From NCBI GenBank assembly GCA_012838945.1, contig DUOG01000013.1, forward strand, positions 1 to 32,071: a DNA stretch of 32,071 nucleotides, in the 5' to 3' direction. Below are positions 8,197 to 15,936 of this stretch, piece after piece. Origin of the DNA: Acholeplasmataceae bacterium. GTDB lineage: Bacteria; Bacillota_I; Bacilli_A; ML615J-28; CAG-313. The translations under genes were made by a program, and so were the position numbers. The stretch's first letter is position 1, and the number at the start of each line of letters is the position of its first letter. The notes beneath the pieces were generated by a model. The model made no database searches, had not been told where the DNA came from, and saw only the letters and a program-made list of their open reading frames with translations.

Positions 8197-9486
8197 TTGT
8201 TAACAAAATCAATGACAATTAAAGAAAATCATTTGTATATTGGGAGTTTTAAAGCAAGTGATCTAGCCAAAAGATATGGGACTCCCGTAATCATTTATGA
8301 CGAAGAAGAAATAAAAAAACAAATTGAAGCCTTTATAAAATACTTTAAATCAAATAAATATCAAACTCATATTGTCTATGCTTCCAAGGCTTATCTTTCT
8401 CCATATATCTGTCAATTAATTGATGATTACCAAATGGAGATTGATGTGGTTAGTTTAGGAGATCTTTATTTGGTTGAAAGTAGTGGATTCCCTTTATCAA
8501 AAGTGTTGTTTCACGGCAACAATAAATCACTAGCTGAACTAGAGTATGCAGTAAGTCATAAAGTTGGAATCCTTGTGGTTGATAACTATGATGAATTGAT
8601 GACGATTATGGAACTTGCAGAAAAGTATCAAACTGTTGTTAATACAATGTTTCGCATCAATCCAGGGATTGAAGCATCCACTCATGAATACATTCAAACT
8701 TCGCTATTAAGCAGTAAATTTGGTGAAAGTATTTTTGATGAAGAAACAATTGATAAAGTGATGAAACTATATGAAAAAAATCACCTCGTCCACTTGCTTG
8801 GTTTTCATGCTCATATTGGTTCTCAAATTGTTTCAGAAAAACCCTTTATCGCTTCTGCAAAAACATTAATTGAATTTACAAAAAAAATTCAGGACCAATA
8901 TAACTATAAACTTTCAGCAGTAAATTTAGGGGGCGGCTTTGGCATCAAATATTTAGATAGTGATGAAGAATGTGACCTTAGCCACACTCTACCAAAGATG
9001 ATTGAAAGTATTGATGAATTGATAAATGAATATGAGTTATCAATCTCTGATATATATATCGAACCAGGAAGAAGTATTGTGGGAAAAGCAGGTTTTACTC
9101 TTTATCAAGCGGGCATTATTAAGCGAACCTACGGTGGTAAGAACTTTTTGTTTGTCGATGGGGGAATGACTGATAACATCAGACCTGCTCTTTATCAGGC
9201 AAAATATACCGTTAAAATTGTGGATAAAATGGAAGATGAACCAATCTTGAAAGTCGATGTTGTTGGCAAGTGTTGTGAATCGGGCGACATCGTCAGTAAA
9301 GATGTGATGATACCAATGGTATCAAAAGGAGATTATGTTGGTGTCTTTGTCACTGGTGCCTATGGATATGCGATGGCATCCAATTATAATGGAGCATTAA
9401 AGCCACCGGTAATCTTTGTTTCCAACGATAAAATAAAGGTAGTTAGTCGGAAGGAAAGTGTAAAAGATTTAATGAAATTATATTAG
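8197..9486 (+). CDS. lysA: Diaminopimelate decarboxylase (PLP-dependent)
   Basis: VYASKAYLSPYICQ (PLP Lys), LLGFHAHIGSQI, NLGGGFGIKY, EPGRSIVGKAG, CCESGD motif. TTG start. Confidence 0.88.
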   Translation: MLTKSMTIKENHLYIGSFKASDLAKRYGTPVIIYDEEEIKKQIEAFIKYFKSNKYQTHIVYASKAYLSPYICQLIDDYQMEIDVVSLGDLYLVESSGFPLSKVLFHGNNKSLAELEYAVSHKVGILVVDNYDELMTIMELAEKYQTVVNTMFRINPGIEASTHEYIQTSLLSSKFGESIFDEETIDKVMKLYEKNHLVHLLGFHAHIGSQIVSEKPFIASAKTLIEFTKKIQDQYNYKLSAVNLGGGFGIKYLDSDEECDLSHTLPKMIESIDELINEYELSISDIYIEPGRSIVGKAGFTLYQAGIIKRTYGGKNFLFVDGGMTDNIRPALYQAKYTVKIVDKMEDEPILKVDVVGKCCESGDIVSKDVMIPMVSKGDYVGVFVTGAYGYAMASNYNGALKPPVIFVSNDKIKVVSRKESVKDLMKLY

Positions 9487-9499
9487 GAAGGTAATTTTA

Positions 9500-9554
9500 T
9501 TTACATCTTAACAAGCGATTTATACATCTTACCGGCTCATATATTTACATTTTT
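9500..9554 (+). repeat. Three phased direct repeats (TWTACATCTTA-like) at a promoter; candidate LytTR-regulator binding sites
   Basis: ACATCTTA at 9503-9510 and 9524-9531 (21-bp period), degenerate copy ACATTTTT at 9547-9554 (23 bp further). Confidence 0.5.
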
Positions 9555-9572
9555 ATATACTTTAAGTATAAT
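9544..9572 (+). promoter_or_regulatory. Promoter of the lipoprotein-LytTR-membrane protein operon
   Basis: TTTACA (9544-9549), 17-bp spacer, TATAAT (9567-9572). Confidence 0.65.
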
Positions 9573-9590
9573 TTAATTGCGGAGGTAGAT

Positions 9591-10241
9591 ATGAAATTCA
9601 AAAGTTTCTTCGTCGCTCTAACCTTAATATTTTGTATCTTGTGCTTAGGTGGATGCGATGAATCCGAAGCCGAAGGTGCCTTAAGAAGATTAAAAAGGGC
9701 AATGAATGAGGTCATATCAATTGCGGTAGAATTGGACTTGCTGAATGACTCCCATCTCACCCATACTGAGCTTGCCATTGAGACGGGATTCATGAAAGAT
9801 TCGACTGGGTCACTTCCTAAACCAGTTGAGTGCGAAGCATTACTACAAGATGTTGTTAGTATTCGATCCGCTCATATTGATATTATAGACACCATTGCCC
9901 ATTTAAATTTGTTAAAGGACAAGATCGAATATCTTATAAACAAAATAAGAAATAATGAAGCATTATCAGCGCAACTCGATATTGAATACATTAATCAAGT
10001 TATTAAAAGTATTCAAGATGAAACGAAGGCTTTAAAAGATACCATTGGTGGTGTGTTTAGAGTTTATCGTTTAAAAGTTGAGCCACATTTAGGTAATGTG
10101 GTTGCCAAAGCAGAAGAACTTAAGACAACTTTTGAAGGTATTATATCATCTCTGGCGAGCCGAGAATTATCGCTAAAAAGGGTTGCGAATCATTTAATAG
10201 ATATTGAATATGAATTTTCTATAATGGTTGTTCAAGAATGA
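9591..10241 (+). CDS. Small predicted lipoprotein, helical, unknown function
   Basis: MKFKSFFVALTLIFCILCLGGC lipobox signal peptide; GGAGGT RBS. Confidence 0.75.
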   Translation: MKFKSFFVALTLIFCILCLGGCDESEAEGALRRLKRAMNEVISIAVELDLLNDSHLTHTELAIETGFMKDSTGSLPKPVECEALLQDVVSIRSAHIDIIDTIAHLNLLKDKIEYLINKIRNNEALSAQLDIEYINQVIKSIQDETKALKDTIGGVFRVYRLKVEPHLGNVVAKAEELKTTFEGIISSLASRELSLKRVANHLIDIEYEFSIMVVQE

Positions 10242-10714
10242 AAATAACATTAGTTCATGTTGATAACTTGAATGAGATGGAAATCACCATTCGCCACAAT
10301 AACCCTAGTGAAGCGGCTCGAATTAAGAGGCTTCTTGAAGCCTCTCAATTTAAACTTGAGGTTAAAGACAGCAGTGCTATTGACACAACAGAAGTCTTGA
10401 TGATTGATCCCCATCAAATATATTATTTTGAAAGCGTGGACGACAAAGTCTTTTGTTATTTGGCAAACGAGACTTATGAGACTAATTATAAATTATATGA
10501 ACTCGAGGAGATCTTAAGTCAATTACCGTTTTTGAGAGTAAGTAAGGGAGTAATTGTTAACATATCGATGATTAAATCATTTAGGTCTGCTTTAAGTGGT
10601 AGGCTTATATGTACCTTAAACAATGATGAACAAATCGTAATTTCCCGAATGTATGTAAAACTACTCAAAGAAAAACTCGGTGTTAATAGGGGGTCAAATA
10701 ATGAAAGCAATTAA
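10238..10714 (+). CDS. LytTR-domain DNA-binding regulator (no receiver domain)
   Basis: IDPHQIYYFESVDDKVFCYLANETYETNYKLYELEEILSQLPFLRVSKGVIVNISMIKSFRSALSGRLICTLNNDEQIVISRMYVKLLKEKL. ATGA overlap with the upstream gene. Confidence 0.88.
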   Translation: MKITLVHVDNLNEMEITIRHNNPSEAARIKRLLEASQFKLEVKDSSAIDTTEVLMIDPHQIYYFESVDDKVFCYLANETYETNYKLYELEEILSQLPFLRVSKGVIVNISMIKSFRSALSGRLICTLNNDEQIVISRMYVKLLKEKLGVNRGSNNESN

Positions 10715-11108
10715 GAAATTTGTCGTTGATTTAGGTATTACCTATGTCATAGTAGTTGCTCTATCATTAATTGTAGCTACTTATTTAAAACATTATTACA
10801 ACCGTGAACTGCCTTTTATAGCAACTACAGAAAGATTATTATATATTGCAATCTTAATTACGGGTGCAATAACCCTAATTCGTATTGAAAAAATTAATGT
10901 AATCATTCGCTTAATATTAAGTTATGCAATGGTATTACCAACAGGATTTATTGCTAAGAAAACCTTTGGCGTGACAATATTTAAAACTCCATTGATCCTA
11001 ATTTATGCTTTGGTAATCATTACAATTATATATGGAATATCACTTTTCATAGCAAAAACTAATTTGTCAAAAGAAGCACAAGAATTAAATAAACTCATTA
11101 GAAAGTAA
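10701..11108 (+). CDS. Four-TM membrane protein, DUF3021-like, partner of the LytTR regulator
   Basis: MKAIKKFVVDLGITYVIVVALSLIVATYL... with about four hydrophobic segments; RBS TAGGGGG; overlaps the LytTR gene by 14 nt. Confidence 0.7.
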   Translation: MKAIKKFVVDLGITYVIVVALSLIVATYLKHYYNRELPFIATTERLLYIAILITGAITLIRIEKINVIIRLILSYAMVLPTGFIAKKTFGVTIFKTPLILIYALVIITIIYGISLFIAKTNLSKEAQELNKLIRK

Positions 11109-11139
11109 CCAGGCCAAGGTCCGGTTATTTTCTTTTTCT
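11107..11139 (+). terminator. Probable terminator after the LytTR operon
   Basis: Imperfect hairpin AACCaGGCC/GGTCCGGTT followed by TATTTTCTTTTTC. Confidence 0.45.
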
Positions 11140-11140
11140 A

Positions 11141-11170
11141 TTGAATTTTTAAACTAAAATATGTTATAAT
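11141..11170 (+). promoter_or_regulatory. Promoter for the M19 peptidase-GHL10 operon
   Basis: TTGAAT (11141-11146), 18-bp spacer, extended -10 TGT-TATAAT (11162-11170). Confidence 0.6.
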
Positions 11171-11242
11171 TAATATAGGTAAAGAACTATAAATATATAT
11201 GAGAAATCATTTCACAGTGACTTCCAGGATTGGAGATAAGAT

Positions 11243-12136
11243 ATGGATATATATGATAGCCATGCTGATATCTTTTATGATTTATGGCAAAAACACCTTC
11301 AAGGTATAACTGATCCCTTTGGAAAATACCACTTAGAAAACCTCACCAAAGGTGGCGTTAAGGGTGGTATATGGGTGGTTTATTCCGATGAAGATTTTGA
11401 TGTTTTAGAAGCTTATCGAATTGCCTTAGAAGAATATGCCCCTTACCGAGATCGGTTTGATGTCATCTATGGCTTAGAAGGACTAAGAAATGTTAAAGAT
11501 TTAGCAGCATTTGATCATTTATATCAAATGGGCATTCGCCATGCTATGCTCACTTGGAATGAGGCGAATCATTTAGCTACTGGTGTTTTGGGTAACCCAA
11601 ATCGCGGACTAACCCCGGAAGGGAAAGAATTCTTGCATTACATGGAAACAAAAAAGATGATTGTTGACCTTTCTCATTTAAATGAAAAGAGTTTTTATGA
11701 GGTTCTAGCAACTACTAATAAAAATATCATTGCCTCTCATTCCAATGCATATCGGTTATGTCCTCATCTACGCAATCTTACTGATGAACAAATGAAAGCG
11801 ATTGCTGAGGTGGACGGGGTGATTGGGGTAGTGGCGGCTCGTAATTTTGTGTCATTCAACCGGGATTTACAAAACGTCAAGGGTTTAGTTGATCACATTG
11901 ATTATATCTCCAATTTGATTGGTGTAGAACATGTGATGTTAGGATTAGACTTTATGAATTACTTAGGTAACTATAACAATTCTAATCTTGATGATTTAAA
12001 AAATGCTTCTGATTTATCTGTTTTAATAAAAGAAATGGAGATTAGGGGTTATCACAAAGAAGAAATTGAAGCAATTTGTTATAAAAATTATATAAAGGTA
12101 AAGGAGAAGGTTTATGAAAAAAGTACTAGTAATTAG
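11243..12136 (+). CDS. Membrane-dipeptidase-like peptidase, M19 family
   Basis: DSHADIFYDL (HxD), YGLEGL (Glu), MIVDLSHLNEKSF, IIASHSNAYRLCPHLRNLTDEQM, VMLGLDFM. Confidence 0.9.
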   Translation: MDIYDSHADIFYDLWQKHLQGITDPFGKYHLENLTKGGVKGGIWVVYSDEDFDVLEAYRIALEEYAPYRDRFDVIYGLEGLRNVKDLAAFDHLYQMGIRHAMLTWNEANHLATGVLGNPNRGLTPEGKEFLHYMETKKMIVDLSHLNEKSFYEVLATTNKNIIASHSNAYRLCPHLRNLTDEQMKAIAEVDGVIGVVAARNFVSFNRDLQNVKGLVDHIDYISNLIGVEHVMLGLDFMNYLGNYNNSNLDDLKNASDLSVLIKEMEIRGYHKEEIEAICYKNYIKVKEKVYEKSTSN

Positions 12137-14426
12137 TTGTTTGTTGATGGCACTCTTTTTAGGACTAGCAGGAGTCCAAAAGGTTAGTGCTAATACGGAT
12201 TATCAACCAAAACTTTTTGAGCTAAGAGGTGTTTGGGTTGCTACCGTTAGTAATATTGATATTAAAAAGCAATTTGGAACAACGGAAACACAGATTAATC
12301 AATATAAACAACAATATATTGATATCTTGGATACCTTGGAAAGATACAATATTAATACGGTCTTTTTCCAAGTTCGTCCTGCCAATGATGCTTTTTATCG
12401 TTCGGAATATAATGCGTGGAGTATGTTCTTATTAGGCGATGGCCGCGATCCGGGTTGGGATCCACTTGAGTGGATGATTGAAGAAACCCATAAACGAGGA
12501 ATGGAGTTCCATGCTTGGTTAAATCCATATCGGGTTAGTGCCAGTACAATGACACCTAATCCTGATCAAACTGTTGAAGAAATGAAATGGTCCTATATTC
12601 AGTATCGTCAACAACAAGTGGAGGGTCAAAATATTAAAAACCCACTCTATCGAAAAGTTACTGAAGGATCTCCTGAATATAAGGAATTGATGGAACAATT
12701 TGTTTATGGACTGAGAGAAAATAAAATATTCTTAAATCCAGCTAAACAAACAACCATTGATTTTATTACTGATACTGTTGAAGAAATAATGGTTAAATAT
12801 GAAGTGGATGGAATTCATTTTGATGACTACTTCTATCCATCTGGTGGTATTGAAACCGCAATCGAAAATAAAGACTATGCTCAATATGGAGCAGGTATGA
12901 CCCTTAATGAATGGCGTCGCAGCAACGTTGACCGAATGGTAAAAGCAGTTCATGATGCGGTTAAGGAATTTAATAACTCGGGAGTTCGCAGTCGAAAAGT
13001 TCGCTTTGGCATTAGTCCAGCAGCAGTTTGGGCTTCAGGTCGCCTTAATGCAGGTTCGCGCTATATGCCAGGGGGAATGGATGTCCCAGGTGTCAACTAC
13101 AGTAGTTACTTTGATCTACATGCAGACACAAGAAAATGGGTATTAGAAGAATGGATTGACTATATCCTTCCTCAATGCTATATGGACTTTTCTTATGAAG
13201 GTGATTACCGAGCCGTTGTAAATTGGTGGGCAAATACCGTCAGTCAAACAAATGTAAAACTTTATATCGGTCTTGCGCCATACCGTTATGCCGGCGATAG
13301 TCCATGGAAAGACCCAGAGATTATTCAAGATCAATTACTATATAATAGTCGTAATCAAAATATCAGTGGAGCGGTTTTATTCTCATATAAAAACTTACCA
13401 CATCAACCAGGCAATAATCCCCTAAATGCAGCAAACTATTATGTGCGTCAACTATGGTCTAGAAAAGCATTGACACCAATCTATGCTGGCGATCAAGCTT
13501 TACCAGTTGCTTCAACTGAAATTTCTGGTTCTCGCACTAGCTATGGACATCAAGTATTCTTTGATGAAAAAGAAAATGCCCTTGGATATGTATTGTATCG
13601 CTATGGCATTGATGAAACAGTAACTGACAGTAGTGATAAGATTTATAAAGTATTCAATCAAACTACTGGAAGTAAACGCCATCGAATTGATGTGGAAGAT
13701 ACCAATGATTACAAATATGTGTTAAAAATCGTTGACAAAAGTGGAGCCTTCCAAGGTTCTCAAAACGTTTATTTGACTACCGACTTCCCACAAAATCAAG
13801 CGCCTGTTATTAGTAATTTAGTGATTTTTGGTGGAAATAATCAGTTGCCACTTTTCACAAAAGTGCCAATCACTTTTGAGGTAAGGGATAATGAAAGTGA
13901 AAGTGTGCAAGTAACTCTTGAAATTTATGAAGGTACAAGACGTCACTTGAATGTCACCCTCACTCCAAAGAACGGCAACCAATACGAATATATGTGGGAA
14001 ACCTTACCGATTGAAGTATCGGGATTGATTGCTAGAGTTACGGCCTTTGACGGATCTGATCAAACAGTTCTCGAAAGTGCACCATTTGATATTGTGATTG
14101 CTCGCCATGAAAAACCAACTGGTTATAAAATTAAAGTTGAAGATAACAAAGTAATTATTACTAATGCTACCGGCTTAGAATTTAGTTTTGATGGTAAAAA
14201 TTATTTTGATGAAACCGAATTTGATGCTCCTGATACTAAAGAATTTGATCTTTACATTAGAGTTAAAAAGTCAGGTGATTTGGAAGCATCACTTCCTGTT
14301 ATAGAAAAAGTAAAAGTATCAAGTGGTGGTTCCGGCAGTAGCTGTCAGTTTGGCTCAACCGCCCTCACAGTCTTTTCGACATTAAGCTTAGCAGCTATCT
14401 TCCTATTATTAAGAAAAAGAGGTTAG
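12114..14426 (+). CDS. Secreted GHL10/UPF0748-type glycoside hydrolase with C-terminal surface/anchor segment
   Basis: Signal peptide MKKVLVISCLLMALFLGLAGVQKVSA; ELRGVWVATVSNID, INTVFFQVRPANDAFY, EFHAWLNPYRVS, VDGIHFDDYFYP. C-terminus GGSGSSCQFGSTALTVFSTLSLAAIFLLLRKRG. Confidence 0.88.
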   Translation: MKKVLVISCLLMALFLGLAGVQKVSANTDYQPKLFELRGVWVATVSNIDIKKQFGTTETQINQYKQQYIDILDTLERYNINTVFFQVRPANDAFYRSEYNAWSMFLLGDGRDPGWDPLEWMIEETHKRGMEFHAWLNPYRVSASTMTPNPDQTVEEMKWSYIQYRQQQVEGQNIKNPLYRKVTEGSPEYKELMEQFVYGLRENKIFLNPAKQTTIDFITDTVEEIMVKYEVDGIHFDDYFYPSGGIETAIENKDYAQYGAGMTLNEWRRSNVDRMVKAVHDAVKEFNNSGVRSRKVRFGISPAAVWASGRLNAGSRYMPGGMDVPGVNYSSYFDLHADTRKWVLEEWIDYILPQCYMDFSYEGDYRAVVNWWANTVSQTNVKLYIGLAPYRYAGDSPWKDPEIIQDQLLYNSRNQNISGAVLFSYKNLPHQPGNNPLNAANYYVRQLWSRKALTPIYAGDQALPVASTEISGSRTSYGHQVFFDEKENALGYVLYRYGIDETVTDSSDKIYKVFNQTTGSKRHRIDVEDTNDYKYVLKIVDKSGAFQGSQNVYLTTDFPQNQAPVISNLVIFGGNNQLPLFTKVPITFEVRDNESESVQVTLEIYEGTRRHLNVTLTPKNGNQYEYMWETLPIEVSGLIARVTAFDGSDQTVLESAPFDIVIARHEKPTGYKIKVEDNKVIITNATGLEFSFDGKNYFDETEFDAPDTKEFDLYIRVKKSGDLEASLPVIEKVKVSSGGSGSSCQFGSTALTVFSTLSLAAIFLLLRKRG

Positions 14427-14429
14427 TAA

Positions 14430-15689
14430 ATGATTAAGTTAAAAAAATACCAAAGTGATGAGTTTGTTACATATTATGATTCAGATGAAGTGGTTACACT
14501 TCCCGAACTTTATGAAAAACGACCAAATGATGTAAGAGGTGTTTGGGTATCAAATGTTGCTAATATCGATACACCGATTATGAAGGAAAAAACAGAATAT
14601 CAAGAATACTTACAAAAGATGATGGAAAACATTGCTTCATATAACATCAATACCGTTGTCTTTCAAGTTCGTCCGGCTAATGATGCTTATTACCCTTCTA
14701 AATTAAATCCTTACTCTCGTTTTATTACTGGAGTAGAAGGAAAGGACCCAGGATTTGATGTCTTAGATTATGTCATCAATTTAGCAAAAAAATATAACAT
14801 TAAAATCCATGCATGGATCAATCCTTATCGAGTAAGTGTTCGTTCTTTAACTAATGACAACCTTACAGTTGAAGAGTATTTGGCTACCCTTGATGATTTA
14901 AACTTTGCGAAAAGAAATCCACATTTAACAATTCAAGATTCTTCTGGCAAGTTAATATTACGACCAGCAGCCCCTGAAGTTATTGACTTTGTGGCTCAAA
15001 CTATTATGGAAATTGTGGAAAACTATGATGTAGAAGCGGTTCATATTGATGATTATTTCTATCCATATGCTAAAATTGATGAAGCTTTGGAGCAAGAAGA
15101 TTATGATAAATATGCCCTTCCAAATGAGAGTTTTGCTGATTTCAGACGTCGAAATGTTGACAACATGATTAAGCGAATTTATGATGATTTAAAAGAATTT
15201 TTTGTCAAAACAGGCAGGAAAGTATTGTTTGGTATAAGTCCATTTAGTGTCTACCGAACTAATAAAAAATATAAAGAAACTGGATGGGAAAAAGGATCAC
15301 GCCATAGTGGTGGGGCTCTTGAGTGCTATACCGATTTATATTCAGACATCTATAAATGGATGAAAGAAGGATGGATCGACTATGTCGTTCCTCAAGCTTA
15401 CTTCCCATTTGAACGAAAAGATATCACTTATCATGATATTGTTCGCTGGTGGAGTGAAATTTCTAAGACAACTAATACAACCTTATACATTGGCCAAGGG
15501 CTTTATCAAATGGGAGCTAAAGATAAGCCAGAATGGTCCAGCCCAAATGAGATTGCCAATCAATTAAAATACAATCAAAACTTTGATAACATCGAAGGAA
15601 CAATCTTTTTTACCTACCATGATTTAGTTAAATCGGATAATGAAATTAAAAATCAAGCTTTAGAAACGATAAGAGACTTGTGGAAATAA
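14430..15689 (+). CDS. GHL10/UPF0748-type glycoside hydrolase, paralogue without signal peptide
   Basis: DVRGVWVSNVANIDTP, INTVVFQVRPANDAYYPS, KIHAWINPYRVSV, VEAVHIDDYFYP; three nt after the upstream paralogue. Confidence 0.88.
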   Translation: MIKLKKYQSDEFVTYYDSDEVVTLPELYEKRPNDVRGVWVSNVANIDTPIMKEKTEYQEYLQKMMENIASYNINTVVFQVRPANDAYYPSKLNPYSRFITGVEGKDPGFDVLDYVINLAKKYNIKIHAWINPYRVSVRSLTNDNLTVEEYLATLDDLNFAKRNPHLTIQDSSGKLILRPAAPEVIDFVAQTIMEIVENYDVEAVHIDDYFYPYAKIDEALEQEDYDKYALPNESFADFRRRNVDNMIKRIYDDLKEFFVKTGRKVLFGISPFSVYRTNKKYKETGWEKGSRHSGGALECYTDLYSDIYKWMKEGWIDYVVPQAYFPFERKDITYHDIVRWWSEISKTTNTTLYIGQGLYQMGAKDKPEWSSPNEIANQLKYNQNFDNIEGTIFFTYHDLVKSDNEIKNQALETIRDLWK

Positions 15690-15690
15690 G

Positions 15691-15729
15691 AAAAATGCTT
15701 AAGGGTGACGACCATCCTTAAGCATTTTT
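15691..15729 (+). terminator. Strong rho-independent terminator
   Basis: AAAAATGCTTAAGG-GTGACGACCAT-CCTTAAGCATTTTT, 14-bp stem. Confidence 0.92.
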
Positions 15730-15820
15730 ACTGTCATCTTTGAAATACCATTTTTTTCTCTATTTCCATTTATTATATTTAATACCATATTATAGGTAAA
15801 AATGGCCTGTTTTTGGCTGT

Positions 15821-15837
15821 CCAATTAATGGAATTGG
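15821..15837. promoter_or_regulatory. Inverted repeat, candidate regulator site
   Basis: CCAATT-AATGG-AATTGG, 22 bp upstream of the -35 at 15860. Confidence 0.35.
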
Positions 15838-15859
15838 CAAATTTGGTGTTATATTCTGC

Positions 15860-15888
15860 TTGAAAAAAAACGCTTTCTATTATATAAT
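15860..15888 (+). promoter_or_regulatory. Near-consensus promoter with LacI/CcpA-like operator half-match in the spacer
   Basis: TTGAAA (15860-15865), 17-bp spacer containing AAAACGCTTTCT, TATAAT (15883-15888). Reverse strand reads AGAAAGCGTTTT, similar to cre/LacI-type TGAAAGCGTTTTCA. Confidence 0.65.
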
Positions 15889-15936
15889 ATATTAGTATTA
15901 TAGGATAGCCCTTTTTTATAATAATGAGGTGAATTT

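Noticed and set aside
12229-15567. Small + strand ORFs nested in the GHL10 genes (12229-12435, 12952-13146, 15382-15567)
   Set aside because: Out-of-frame shadows of conserved coding sequence.
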